Source of the DNA: Rebecca billardiae RCC1528
Taxonomy: Eukaryota > Haptophyta
Assembly (NCBI GenBank): GCA_965240325.2
Contig: OZ251231.1
Coordinates: 2,418,001 to 2,482,000, forward strand
Direction of reading: 5' to 3'
DNA: 64,000 nt
Shown: positions 28,620 to 40,646 of the stretch, in pieces
Layout of the letters: each line of letters begins with the position of its first letter
How positions within the stretch are numbered: the stretch's first letter is position 1
Translations under genes and position numbers: made by a program
Notes under the pieces: generated by a model
Seen by the model: only the letters and a program-made list of their open reading frames with translations
The model's database searches: none
What the model was told of the DNA's origin: nothing

Positions 28620-30541
28620 TCACTCCGGCGGTGGTCGGTTGTCTTCCGGGTCCGGCTCGAGGTTGAGGCGGTGGGTGCCACTTGGCCCGGACGGCAGCCT
28701 CTGCGCATGCACGGTCTCAGCCGGGCCCCGCGCGGACACCTCGCGCCGATCCGCCTCCATCGCCTTGCGCACCCGCTCCTTCTCCTCCTGCTTCGCCTTG
28801 AGCGCCTGCCCTCGCGCCGCCGCCGAGCGCGCGTGAGGGCGGAGGGACAGACAGCGCGCAGGGCGTGTGTGCGCGCGGGGGGGCACGCTGAGGGCATCGC
28901 GCCGGCGGCCGGCGGGCGCTGGCGCGCAGGTGGCGGCGGGATGCGCGCACGCACCGCCTGCCGCTCTGCGCGCAGCTTCTCGCGCTCCGCCGCGTCCCGC
29001 TCCTTCTTCTTGTTCTCCGCGGTGTCGCGCAGCTGCGCGACCGCAGTGGCCATGGCGTCTGCAGCCACCGAGTCCGGCAGCACGAGGCACTCGCCCTCGC
29101 GCTTCCAGCCCACCGCCACCATGAAGAGCTCGCCGCCAAACGGGCGGATCAGCCGCTCGTGGATCTTCGGGTTGCTCGTGCGCACACTGCGGTACTTGGG
29201 CTGTGGCCGCAGGCGCGGCGCCGGCACGCGAGCGTCCACGGCGTCGGCAGTGAGCGCGCGCGCCGTGGGGGGGGGGGCGCGGGGAGGGGCGGCAGCGCGG
29301 CAGCCGGTGCGCGCGAGTGCGTGCGCGCTCGGCGGGCGGGGCGGGCGAGCGCGTGGTGCCGCCCCGGCGCGCGGCACGCGGCGCGCCCGCCTCGTCGGCG
29401 CGGCGCGCACCTCGGACGGATTCTTGAGAACATTCTCGCCGAGCTTGGTGGCAGTCTCGACGAACGACTCGAGCAGGAAGTCGCGGTTGGTGCACACCTT
29501 GTCGATGGCCTCGGGCACGGGGACGACGGGCATCTCGACGGGCTTGGGCGGCGGCGCCGCCGGCCTCGGCGCCGCCGCCGCCGCCGGCTCCGCGGGCTTG
29601 GGCGGCTCGGCCGGCGGCGTGGGCGCGGGCTTGTCTGAGGTGAGCGGCGGCAGGCCGGCGGCCTCGCGCTTGGCGCGGCGCTCGGCCTTGTCGCGCTCGA
29701 GCTGCTCGCGCAGGTACGCGCGGTGGCGCAGGTCGTCCTGCTTCTCCTTCCGCCGCGCCTCCGCGTCGCGCTTGCGCTGCGCCTCCTCCAGCTCCGCCTT
29801 TGTCTTGACCATCTGCTTGCCCGACTCACGCCGCCTCTTCTCGCGCGCCTTCTCCTCCTCCTTCTCCTGCTCCTCGCGCTTGCGCTGCGCGGCCTCGACG
29901 GCGGCCTGCAGCTTGGCCTGCTTCTCCTCCGGCGTGAGCTGCGAGTTGATCGAGCGCGCCGCCGCCGCCTCGTCGATCTGCGCCTGCGGCAGCAGCAGCG
30001 GCAGCACGTCCAGAGGCGCGTCGATGTCCGCGTCCTCGCTGTGGTCGGCGAGCCAGCCGACGGCGGCCTCGAGGCCGCCGTTCGAGGTGCGCACGAGCGC
30101 CTTCTCGGCACGCGGCTGCGTGAAGCCCATCTCCATCAGCTGGTCCATCACCTCCTTGCTGATGTGCATCGGCTGCGGCTCGGCGGCGGGCGCGTCCACG
30201 TCCATCGGCTCGGCGCCGTCCTCGGCGGGCGCGCCCGGCTCGCGCGCGGCGGCGGGCTTGCGGCGCGATGCGTCGTGGCGCTCCTTGAGGAAGCCGACCG
30301 TCTTCTCGTCGAACGTCTTCGCCGTCGGGTCGCGCCGCTTGTAGATGCTCATCTCCGTCTCGGAGACGCACACCTTGCCCGTCTCCGCACAGATCCACAC
30401 CTTGTCGTCGAGCGAGACCTGCTCGAACTCGGCGAAGCCCGTGTCGTCGTTGTGCTGCTTGGCGTCCTTCTCGGTGAAGAAGAGCTTGCCCGTGCGGCTG
30501 CACTTGAGCACCATGTTCTTGACATCCTCCGCCTCCGACAT
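28620..30541 (-). CDS. UBA and PUB domain protein, putative p97/ubiquitin adaptor
   Basis: 520 aa from exons 30541-29411, 29200-28955 and 28805-28620, all junctions phase-consistent. The ATG at 30541 (MSEAEDVKNMVLKCS) was preferred to an upstream in-frame ATG at 30739. The N-terminal ~90 residues contain two related Cys-poor blocks (CSRTGKLFFTEKDAKQH and ICAETGKVCVSETEMSIY). A UBA domain follows (EVMDQLMEMGFTQPRAEKAL), then a long charged coiled coil, then a PUB/PUG-like domain (NRDFLLESFVETATKLGENV across intron 1 to KIHERLIRPFGGELFMVAVG). UBA binds ubiquitin; PUB domains bind the C-terminus of p97/Cdc48. Plants have a similar UBA plus PUG protein. The role is therefore probably as a substrate adaptor in ubiquitin-dependent protein turnover. 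Intron 1 is 210 nt, stop-free and in frame. Confidence 0.82.
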
Positions 30542-30843
30542 TGTCCGCCGCGGTTGTTGGCCCAGACGCGTCTCCGCGCTGGCGCCCTGCTGGGCGTTCA
30601 GCGTGGGCGCGCTTTGGCGTGGAAGTCCGGGAGCTGAGCTTGACCCGGACCTGGTCGTCCACTCCTCTCGGTGTCGGTTTCGACCAAGGGCCGGACACGC
30701 CGGCTGTTTTACCAAAGCGAGGGTGCTTGACCCATTCATGGCGGCACGGCTCTTCTAGCCAGCGCGGGCGTGAGCTTCACCCTTGGGAACAAGGTCGCAC
30801 AGGGGAGCAAGAGGGATCCGCCTCGGCGAGCGCGCGCGCCGGC
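30542..30843. promoter_or_regulatory. Divergent promoter region, UBA/PUB gene / docking-complex gene
   Basis: 302 bp between opposing ATGs. The minus-strand gene could extend into it (ATG at 30739). No specific motif identified. Confidence 0.45.
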
Positions 30844-33690
30844 ATGGCGGATCTCGCCCTGCAGGAGCAGGCGGAGGCGCTCACCGACGGCCGCTGGCCG
30901 TACGTCCAGCCCGCGCCCTCCGACCGGCCGAACTCGCGCGGGTCGAGCTCGCGCGTGCGCGTGTCGCGCCAGCGCGTCCAGCTGCTGTCGGACACAGTGC
31001 TGCTCGAGCGCGAGCGTAACCTGTTCCGCATGAAGCAGCAGCACCTCGAGGACGAGGACAAGCGGCTGCAGCAGGAGATCTCGCGCATGGAGCGCGAGAT
31101 CGAGGAGTACACGCACCGCGCGTCCAAGCTGCCAAAGGCGCGGTACAAGCGCGGCGGCAACAAGATGAAGCGCGAGCAGCTGCTGATCTCGCCGGCGCTC
31201 GCCGAGGTGGAGAAGCACCGGACGGCGAAGCAGGTCGAGTCGCTCAAGGACAAGCTGCAGCTGCTGCACAACAAGCACAACGACATGCTCGCGGTGAACC
31301 GCAAGCTGCGCATGCAGGTGGAGGACCTGCGGCGCGTCAAGCTGCACCAGAACACCTCCATGTCCTTCGCGCACTCGGTGGCCGAGCGGACGGGCGTGAA
31401 GATCTCGGCGATGATCACCTCGGCGCAGCGCGCGTACGCCGAGCAGGAGGCCGCGCACGCGCGCGTCGCCGAGGTGCGCGAGCACGCCGAGCAGCGGCGC
31501 AAGGAGCACGCGCACGCGCTCGGCAGGATCGACGCCGAGACGCGCGAGATCGAGGCGGCCGAGGCCGAGCGCGAGAAGGAGGTGGAGGCGCTGGAGAAGG
31601 AGTGCCAGCAGACGGTCGCGATGGCGCGCGCCGAGGAGGAGCGCCGCGCCAAGGTGCAGGCGCAGTACAAGGCCATCGTCGACAAGCGCGTGCGGTACCA
31701 GGACGGGCTGGACGAGATCATCTCCACGCTGCGCGTCAAGTCGGTCTCCGACCTGATGGCGGCGTACACGATGACGGCGGCCAAGATCCTCAGCCTGTGG
31801 GACCGGCACGCGGAGCAGGAGGCGGAGCTCGAGCGGCTGGAGGGCGAGCTGCGCGAGCTCAACGTCGAGCGCGCCGAGTTCGAGGAGCAGCAGCACGCGC
31901 TCGAGATGGAGCGGCTCGCCGCCGAGCACGACAGCGACGAGGACGGCGGCGGCGGCGGCGGCAGCGCAGTCTCTCAGTCGGCGCACTCGAGCGCCAAGGC
32001 GCAGTCCGTGCGCGCGGCGAAGGAGGCGCGGCTGTTCGAGCGGCTGCGCGTGAAGGAGGCGCTCTCGCAGCGCGTGTGCGCCACGGTGCACGCCCTCGCG
32101 CAGTCCATCCCCGCCGCGTGGCACCTGCTCACCGCCGAGGACGACCAGATCGAGCTCACGTGCGGCTCGCACAACGTGTTGTCCTTCTTTGCGGCCGTCG
32201 AGTCGATCGTGGCCGCGCAGGTGCTCTCGCTGCGGCGCGAGCAGCAGCGGGCGGTGCTCGCGGCGCAGGAGGCGGCGGAGGAGGTGTCCGCCTCCGACGC
32301 GCTCGTCGACGCGCAGGCCGCCGCCGACGCCGCCGCGCTCGCGCACGACGGCGAGCGCAAGGGCACGGCGCCTCGCGACGCTCGTCGGCAGCGCACGGTC
32401 ACAGTCACGCCGCCCACCATGGAGGGCATCATCACGCGCGACCGCTCCGGGGACGAGGTGAACGTGTTCGTCGGGCTCGGCGAGCGGCGGTTCGGGCGCA
32501 AGTCCCTGCGCTCCGAGCTGATGCTCCAGATCCGCGAGGGCGTCGCCGAGCAGCGCGAGAAGATGGCGGAGGAGAAGATTCTCATCCAGATTGGCGAGCG
32601 CAAGCCGGAGGCGTCGACCCGCGCCGAGATTGACACGACGTTGCGGGACCGCTCGATCGACTCGTGGCTGCACCGGCGCGGCAAGTCGGACAGCGCGCCG
32701 CCGAGCACGGCGGGCTCGTTCGGCGGCAAGCCGCTCGCCAAGCAGCGCTCCCTGCCCGGCGCGAGCCGCGGCAGCACCTCGCGCGCCTCCTCGCGGCCGC
32801 ACACGGGCAACGCGGACGTGCTCCGGCTGGGCGCTGCGCCTGACGAGGCGGACGAGGAGGCGGCGACGCCCACCTCGGCCGCCGCCGCCGCCGCCGCCGC
32901 TTCGCCGCCGAGCGGCGGGCCGGGCGCCGCGGCCTCGTCCGGCGGCGCGCGCTCGCCGCCGCCGATCGGGACGAGCACCTCGCTCGTCGAGTCGCTCGAC
33001 AGAAGTGCGTGTGCCACCGCGCGCACCGCCCCCGCGCCCCGCGCGCGAGCGAGCGAGTGCGCCTCTTGCGTGCGCGCGCTGACGCACCGACCGGCTGCGC
33101 GCGCGCGCGGTGCGGCACGTGCGCAGCGTCGAGCATGTCGCACGCGCCACTGGCTGCGCTGCGTGACGGGCCCCGGAAGCCCAAGCCCGTCGACCAGTCG
33201 AGCGTGGTCGACCGCCTCCACGCCTCGCGCAACGTCGAGTCCCTCGCCGTCACGGAAGGCGCGAGCGTGTCGCCACAGCTGTCCTTCACGCTGCTGCCGC
33301 GCAGCCGCGTGGCGCACGCGCAGGCCATGTCGGCGGAGGGCTCCGGCGTGGGGGCGGATGGGAGCTCGCAGCTGTACCCCAAGGCGGACATGGAGAGCGA
33401 CATCAAGCAGCTCAACGCTCGGCTCACCCGCCTCGCACAGCAGCGCGAGTACCTGCGGCTGATCAGGGTGCGCACGCACACACGAGCGCGCAAGCGCGCG
33501 CGCGCGAGAGCACGCTGCGCGCGCGCCGCGCGCACGCGGTGGAGCGCTCACCCGCCTCTTGCGCGCCCCTGCTTGACGTGCCTCCTTACGCCCCGCCGCG
33601 CAGGAGGCGCAACTGCCCCTCTCGTCGGTGCAGAAGCAGCAGGCGCAGATGCGAGCGCAGAACGTGATTCCGATGAACCCGCCCAGCTGA
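30844..33690 (+). CDS. Outer dynein arm docking complex coiled-coil protein (ODAD1/CCDC63/DC2-like)
   Basis: 862 aa from exons 30844-33004, 33127-33467 and 33604-33690, phases consistent; the last exon ends MRAQNVIPMNPPS. From residue ~40 to ~370 it is continuous coiled coil. The order of signatures matches the DC2/CCDC114/CCDC63 group: KLQLLHNKHNDMLAVNRKLR, QVEDLRRVKLHQNTSM, SAMITSAQRAYAEQEAAHAR and the EREKEVEALEKECQ heptads. These proteins anchor outer dynein arms to axonemal doublets, so the organism should build motile flagella. The second part has helical segments (FERLRVKEALSQRVCATVHA, NVFVGLGERRFGRKSLRSEL), disordered Ala/Ser-rich linkers and a final short coiled coil (DIKQLNARLTRLAQQREYL). 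Family placement rests on pattern, not on an alignment score. Confidence 0.75.
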
Positions 33691-34507
33691 TGCAGCGCCT
33701 GACAGTGACGGACTGACAGTATCTGAGAGTATCGCCTCTCGGCTGTGAGTGTGAGCCCGCTCGCGGCCATGCAGCGCTTGTGCCCGGCCCTACTGCGACA
33801 ATGCGCCTGATAACTAAATTATTACTGGCTAGATTACGTCTCATGTTCGGAGAGCCTCATTGACCTTTAGTCCGACCGTGAGCTAGTCAGTCCAGTCTGT
33901 CACCGTAATTGCGATCTGACGCGCCAGGCTTATGGCGCTCCGCGTCAACGGTTACAGTACTCTCTCCGCAGTACTCGGTCGTCACTGCAGACTGCTGCGC
34001 GCTGTGATTCAGCGGTAGCTTGCGCGCGCGCCGGGTGCCACAGTATTCAGTTACGGCGGTCAGCCTGATCCGAGAGTCTCTAGACTCTACGTCAACTTGA
34101 CAATTTTGGTCTCCGCTACTAGCGGACTTCTTACACGTCTACTAGAGTCGCGGCCATAGGCCTTACTGCCAGGTCGGGCTAGTATCGGGCAGCACAGCTG
34201 GGGCGGTCGGCCGCCAGCTGCGTGCGGTCCGAGCTTGCTCACGTGTGTTGGGACTCAGAAGTACAACCAGCCCCAGGTGCGCGCGCACGACGTGCGTCAC
34301 GTCGCCCAGTTCGCGCCCGTCCACTTGTTCACTCAACCGCAAGGTCCGCCATAGCCGAGAAGCAAAACAAATCTTAATAAGCGAAAGTCGAGTCCGGGCC
34401 GAGGGCTCCGGGCGGCCGCCCTGGCGCAGGCCTGGGACCCAGGACTCGTCCGCCCGGCGCGCCCAGTCCGCACCGCCCTCCCCGTCCGCTCCTCGGTCGC
34501 TCCGACG
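33691..34507. other. Intergenic, nothing recognised
   Basis: 3' flank of the docking gene and 5' flank of the DUF4139 gene. No ORF with protein-like character and no RNA gene seen. Confidence 0.5.
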
Positions 34508-35789
34508 ATGCCTTCCGCCACCCAGCCCGACCAGCCGCCACTCAAGGCCGTGACGCTCTACAAGAATCGGCTGGGCTTCTACGAGCGCGAGACGCCCATC
34601 GGCGCCAAGCGCTCCTTCAAGCTCGCCTTCCCTTCAGCCAAGTGCACCGCGATCGACACGCTCGACGTCGAGCTGCGCGGCGCCGGCCAGGCGAGTGCGT
34701 CCGTGGCGACGAGCGTGACGCGCGCGCCCGCCGAGCCCGAGCCGGCGGCCCCGCCAAGCTTCGCCTTCGACCTCGGCTCGGACGGCTGGGGCGACTTCCT
34801 CGCGTCGGTCGTCGGCGCGCGCGTCCGTCTCGCGCTCGAGGGCGCTGACGCTCCCGAGCTGGTGGAGGGGCAGGTGATGATGGTCGAGAAGGAGCAGCGC
34901 GCGGTGGAGGGGACGCAGGAGGTCTCGGTCGTGCCGACCTCCGTCTACCTCCTCGAGGAGCCCGCAAACCTCCGCCGCTTCGAGCTGCGCGCCGTGAAGT
35001 GCGTCGCGTTGCTCGACGAGGGTCTCAAGGAGCAGCTCAAGAGCGCGCTGGGGCACCGGCTGGCGCGGCGCGCGCCGGCGCCGCCGAAGAAGAAGGGCGT
35101 GGACGTGGACGTGACCGTGCTCGGCACGCCGAGCGGCGATGAGCGCCTCTCCGTCAGCTACGTCGAGGAGGTCGAGGAGTGGGAGTGCGTGTACGCGCTT
35201 CGCATGCGCTCGGCCGCGCCCGCAGTGGGCGCGCGCGACGACGCCGCCGGCGCCGGCGGCGGGCGCGACGACGGCTCGTCCGTGGTGATGGTGAACGACG
35301 AGCTCTCCGAGATGTCCCTCGGCGGCTCGGACGCGCGCCGCCAGCCGCCCGCGCGCGTCGATCTGCACCAGCTCGCGCGCGTGGCCAACACGACCGCGGA
35401 GGATTGGGTCGATGTGCGGCTGCGGCTCGCGGCCACAGAGATGATGCTCGCCTCGCGCGAGCGCGCGCGCGCGGCGGAGGCGAAGAAGAGCGGCGGCGGC
35501 GGCGGCGGCGGCGGCTCTCGCGCGGCCGGCCGCGCCTCCGCCTCCGCCGCGTGCGGCGGCAGCATGCAGCTCTTCATCAAGACGCTGACCGGCAAGACGC
35601 TCTCGGTCGACACGTCTCCGGCCGCGACCATCGAGATGCTCAAGGCGCTCATCCAGGACAAGGAGGGGATCCCGCCGGACCAGCAGCGGCTGATCTTCGC
35701 GGGGAAGCAGCTGGAGGACGGGCGCACGCTCGCGGACTACAACATCCAGAAGGAGTCCACGCTGCACCTCGTGCTGCGCCTGCGCGGTG

Positions 35790-35826
<37 letters not shown>

Positions 35827-37108
35827 GGCCGCCGCGGCCTCGGCGGCGACGGCCGACGCGGAGGAGGAGGTGTTCGAGGCGCTCGACGCGTCGGCGCTGG
35901 CCGGGCTGTTCGAGCACGTGGTGTACAGCGCGCCCACGCCCGTCACCGTGCGCGCGCACTCCACCGCCGTCGTGCCCCTCGCCTCGCACCGCGGGCTGAG
36001 CGGCGAGCAGGTGCTGGTGTTTGACACGTCTGAGAGCGCGGTGTGCGCGCGCAAGTGCGTGCACCTCACAAACGAGTCGGACGCGGTGCTGGCGCCGGGC
36101 GAGGTGAACATCTACTGCGACGAGCAGTTCGTGCACCAGGCGATGCTCATGCCCATGCTCCCGGGCGACGAGCAGCTCGTGCCCTGGGGCGAGGACTCGA
36201 CGCTCTCGGTGACGGTCTCCCAGCCCACAGACGGACAGAGCGTCGAGACCACGGCGGTGCGGCTGCTGCGCGCGGCCGACCGGCAGGGGCGCGGCGACTT
36301 CGTGGTCGGCTGCGAGCTGTCCAAGCTGGCGGTGCGCACGACGCGGTACACGGTCAAGAACAACTCCACCTCGCGCGCCGCGGTGCTCTACGTCGACCAC
36401 ACCGCCGCCGCCGCGCACGGCGGCTTCGCCGTCGTCACGCGCGAGCGGTGCATCAAGGCGACAACCGCGTTCGCGCGCTACCGCTTCGAGCTGCCGCCGA
36501 TGGGCGAGGCGGTGCACGCGGTGACGGAGGAGGCGCGGTACACGCAGCGGGTCGAGGGGCTGCGCGGCGTGAGCGCGCTGCTCGAGGGCGAGGGCGCGCG
36601 CCTGCTCCGCGCGGGCGTGCTCGCCGCGACGGACGCGCAGGAGCTGCGCGCGCTCGTGACGCGCACGCAGCTGCTCGGCGCACTCGCGCCGCTCGCGCGG
36701 CTGAGCGCGGGGCTCGACGGCGCGCTCGTGCGGCGCTGGGAGCGCGAGGGGCTGCCGCTGCCCCCGGCGCTGCTCACGAAGGCGAAGAAGGCGGTCGAGC
36801 TGCACGACTCGCTCGGCGCGCTCGGCGCGCAGGCCAGCGCGCTCGAGGCGCAGGTCCGCACCGTCCTCTCCGACCAGGCGCGCGTGCGCGAGTCGATCCA
36901 GGCGCTCGAGAACGTGGGCAAGTGCTCGCTGCTCGACCGCTACCTCAAGGACCTCAACCGCTCCGAGGACGAGATCGTCGAGACGCGCAAGAAGATCGGC
37001 ACCGTGCGCAGCGGGCAGGACAGCGTGCGCGCGCAGCTCGGCGCGCTACAGGAGCAGGTCGACGCCGACTGCGCCAAGGTGCGCGCGCAGCACGACTTCC
37101 AGCAGTGA
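34508..37108 (+). CDS. DUF4140/DUF4139 protein with an internal ubiquitin domain
   Basis: 866 aa, single exon, ATG at 34508. The N-terminus is the DUF4140 beta domain ([20 protein letters not shown]). The DUF4139 body begins near residue 210 ([40 protein letters not shown]) and resumes after residue 440 ([69 protein letters not shown]). Between the two parts, residues 353-428 are an almost canonical ubiquitin flanked by poly-Gly linkers. The last ~150 residues are coiled coil ([20 protein letters not shown]). DUF4139 proteins (MuiA-like) are widespread in bacteria and eukaryotes without a firm biochemical role. Its 3' 480 bp recur as truncated copies at 49440 and 52958. Confidence 0.88.
35564..35791 (+). 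other. Ubiquitin domain inserted in the DUF4139 protein
   Basis: 76 codons beginning [16 protein letters not shown] and ending [12 protein letters not shown]. Key residues: Lys6, Lys11, Lys27, Lys33, Lys48 and Lys63 are kept and Lys29 is Leu. The Ile44 hydrophobic patch ([13 protein letters not shown]) is intact. The terminal Gly75-Gly76 pair is Gly-Asp, so deubiquitinases should not release it and it cannot be conjugated. The flanks are (GGC)n-encoded Gly tracts on both sides. Confidence 0.95.
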
Positions 37109-37305
37109 GTTACGTGAGCAGCGTGCCGACGGCGCCGCGGCGGCCACACCGCGCGTCGCGGCCACATCACCGCGCGTGCATGCACCGTCACCGCGTGGCC
37201 GTTCACGTCGAATCAGTCGTCGCGATCCTCATCAGCATCATCTTCATATGTGCCGCCGCTGTAGCGACGATGATTTCGTCATGCGCATTGTCACTGCTAC
37301 GCGTA

Positions 37306-37426
<121 letters not shown>

Positions 37427-37434
37427 ATATATAT

Positions 37435-38224
37435 GTCTAGCCGTCCTCGTGAACGCCGACGCCAACTGCTGGCCGAAGGTGGGCACGCCGCCTGGCATGT
37501 CGATGCCGAGGCGGCTGCGTGTGTTCCTACTCAGTGGGATTTACGTGTCCTCATGCCTTGGCGAGCGGCAGCAGATGCGGTGGGCATGCCGCTCGCCGTC
37601 GATTTACGTGTCCTCATGCCTTGGCGAGCGGCAGCAGATGCGGTGGGCATGCCGCTCGCCGTCGACGAGACGCGGTGCGTGAGTGATCCCGCGCGGACGT
37701 CCGCTGACGGAAGGCTGAGCGCCTGCGGACTCGTCGACTGAACCTCCACCTGACCGCCCGGGAGCAGCACTGCTGGGGACCTAACCTGAAAAACCCAATC
37801 GTGTTGGGAGGCAGGGGGTCACATGAGCCCTAAGTGCAGCGCCGCAAGACCGGGCGGTCGGACGGCGGGTGTTGTGATCCCGCCGCCCGAGCACCAGACC
37901 AACGGGCCCTGGGTGGGCGGGTTGCCGAAAGATGTTGGTCGGTGCACGCGACGCGCCACCCGCGTGCGAGCCGCCGCCGCCGGCGACGCAGGACGAGCTT
38001 GGCTGGAGCCATCTCGCACGCCGCGCCTGGCGAAGCAGGCGGCAGAGGCCGGCGCCGGAAATCGATCTCCTGGGCGGCAGAACAACCCGGACAGACTGTT
38101 TGTCCGGGAGCAGCGCCCTTTGAGGCGATGGTCTGGTAGAGGGCGATGTGGCTGATGAGCGGCGCTGGCGCCCGGCGTTCTTGTCGTCCTCTTAGACAAT
38201 CAGTTATTGTACCAATAACCCCAC
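37435..38224 (+). mobile_element. Family B element, copy B1
   Basis: Starts GTCTAGCCGTCCTCGTGAAC and ends with hairpin TTATTG-TAC-CAATAA followed by CCCCAC. The left flank is (TA)n and the right neighbour is copy B2 with no intervening base. The 5' ~190 bp and 3' ~300 bp are nearly identical to B2, while the middle differs. A 63-bp block (GATTTACGTGTCCTCATGCC...) is directly duplicated at about 37547-37672. No coding sequence recognised. Confidence 0.7.
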
Positions 38225-39241
38225 GTCTAGCCGTCCTCGTGAACGCCGACGCCAACTGCTGGCCGAAGGTGGGCACGCCGCCTGGCATGTCGATGCCGAG
38301 GCGGCTGCGTGTGTTCCTACTCAGTGGGATTTACGTGTCCTCATGCCTTGGCGAGCGGCAGCAGATGCGGTGGGCATGCCGCTCGCCGTCGACGAGACGC
38401 GGTGCGTGAGTGATCCCGTTTCATGGTGTGTTGGGGAGCACCGCGTGGAGGAGAATCCCATTGAGTGATGGGAAGGAAAGGGGGCAAGGCACGTGTGAGT
38501 CGCGCACGCACGAGGGCCGGCCAGCGGGGGCTGGGCAGGTGGGGCAGTGCGAGTGAGACGGAACCCGAATATGAGAGATAGCAGGCAGCCGGCCCCGAGG
38601 CGCGGCGCTGCGGAAGCAGGAGAAGGCTAGACGGCCTTTGCGGATGCTGTGAATGGCCCGCGGGTGCGCACGGGGCCCGGCGCGCGGTGTGCCGCCAGCG
38701 GTCCTTGTGTAGGAGCCGGCTGGCGTTGGCACCGGGGCGATCCCGAGGCAGGGCGGGAGAGATGGAGCAGCGATCCGCGTGGGGGCGCACCCACGGAGGA
38801 GGAGGCATGTGGCGAAGAGGGAACGGTGCGATCGGGGCGGGTGCGGAAGAGCCACAGGGTGCGCACGCACACAGAGAGAGAAGAGGCGGTGGCCCGAAGC
38901 GCGAGGGGGCGCGATGCGGAGCGTTGCTTACCGCCGAGTTGCCGAAAGATGTTGGTCGGTGCACGCGACGCGCCACCCGCGTGCGAGCCGCCGCCGCCGG
39001 CGACGCAGGACGAGCTTGGCTGGAGCCATCTCGCACGCCGCGCCTGGCGAAGCAGGCGGCAGAGGCCGGCGCCGGAAATCGATCTCCTGGGCGGCAGAAC
39101 AACCCGGACAGACTGTTTGTCCGGGAGCAGCGCCCTTTGAGGCGATGGTCTGGTAGAGGGCGATGTGGCTGATGAGCGGCGCTGGCGCCCGGCGTTCTTG
39201 TCGTCCTCTTAGACAATCAGTTATTGTACCAATAACCCCAC
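38225..39241 (+). mobile_element. Family B element, copy B2 (head-to-tail with B1)
   Basis: Begins GTCTAGCC exactly where B1 ends and finishes with TTATTG-TAC-CAATAA then CCCCAC against (AT)n at 39242. The middle (about 38420-38937) is unrelated to that of B1, so the two share ends but carry different cargo. The frames seen inside have no motif. Confidence 0.7.
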
Positions 39242-39283
39242 ATATATATATATATATATATATAATTATATATATATATAATA
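39242..39283. repeat. (AT)n microsatellite
   Basis: Interrupted AT run immediately after the 3' end of B2. Confidence 0.95.
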
Positions 39284-40294
39284 GTTACGATGACTGCCGA
39301 TCCGAGTCGTGCAATATTGCATAGTAGCTAGCAGTTCTATGTCATGGTGTTATTGGCGCACGCACAATAATTACTGAGTGTCTAGGAGCGACACCAAGAT
39401 GTATCCGGGCGCTCGGCATCATCAACGAGCTCGGTCCGCGGCGGGCGCCGCTCGGGCCAGCGCGCGCAGCAGTCCTGGACCTGGTGACACCTTTCCGCTC
39501 CTAAGCTGCCCATCCGGCCGGCACCGCCCGGGCCGGCGCCTGCAGGACACGGTACTTTCGGCAAGCGCTCATTTGGCAGCGTGGCGGCCCAAGGGACCCA
39601 CCGGGGGCGTCGCGACGCGTGCGCCGAGCCGGGCAGGGGGCTCACGACACCGGGGCTGCGCTTTCCTCCGACCGCTCGTCTCTTGAGCTCGGCTCACAGG
39701 AAGTGTACGCCTTTGGCAGTCCCCTCTGCTCGGTGAGGTTGTCTGCAGTCCGCGCCTTCGCCCTGCAGCTCCGCACCGCTCGCCTCGAGTTGCCCATCGT
39801 CCTGCACATTCTCGTCCAGCATCAGCACACGTGCTGCCGCGTCAGCACCGCGGCGGCGCGGTTCATTGTTTGCCCACCCTCTGCTACCCTACTCTGTCTT
39901 GGATATCGGTGCTGTGCAACCCGTGCTGTCTGGTCAGCCGTCGGCCGTCGACCTCCGTGACCGACGGACCTCACGGGCGCCCTCTCGACCACGGGCAGCT
40001 GCGCCTCCGCACTGCTCGCGCCCGTCGTTCGATGCGCTACTGGTGAAATCCCAACCTATGTAACCGCCTGATCGTATCCGCCCCATCGTCATGATCTAAT
40101 CGCGTGGGCCGTGGAGTTATCGTGGACTGCCATGTCGCATGAGACTCTCCTGAGACACAGAGTCACAGTCAGTCGTCAGTCACTACACAGTTCACGCCAC
40201 GACCTCATCCAGCTCTCGGTCGTGCTCGACGCTCTGGCCCTGGGCGAGCACGGAGCAGGGCATGGCGCCTTGGCGGAGTGGTTAGACATATATA

Positions 40295-40295
<1 letters not shown>
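39284..40295. other. Spacer of unknown origin between microsatellites
   Basis: About 1 kb, GC-rich, with a 113-codon plus-strand frame (39619-39960) that shows no motif. At 40263-40284 GGCGCCTTGGCGGAGTGGTTA resembles the 5' half (acceptor arm and A box) of a Ser- or Leu-type tRNA, but no T arm or B box follows before the (CA)n run. Confidence 0.4.
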
Positions 40296-40363
<68 letters not shown>

Positions 40364-40372
40364 TAGATATAT

Positions 40373-40446
<74 letters not shown>
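40296..40446. repeat. (CA)n then (TA)n microsatellites
   Basis: (CA)n about 40296-40362, a short CATTAGATATATAG bridge, then (TA)n to 40446. Confidence 0.96.
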
Positions 40447-40448
<2 letters not shown>

Positions 40449-40449
40449 T

Positions 40450-40646
40450 GTGCGGGGTTATATTATTGGCACAATAACTGATTGTCTAAGAGGACGGTGG
40501 GAGCGCAATGCGCCGTAGCTATCGACACCTGCCTGCCATTCGGCCCGAGCCAGGCGGCCGAGCTCAAGTCCGGCCGCCATCTTGGCCACCCTCTTCTGCC
40601 TCCTCGCTGCATCTGGCGGATGGCGCAGGCGCTTCGAGGACGGCTA

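Noticed and set aside
30736-33150. 804-codon minus-strand frame opposite the docking-complex gene
   Set aside because: Antisense shadow produced by high GC; Leu/Arg/Val-rich with no domain.
39619-39960. Plus-strand 113-codon frame
   Set aside because: No motif, no homologous copy in the window, and it lies within a block of insertions.
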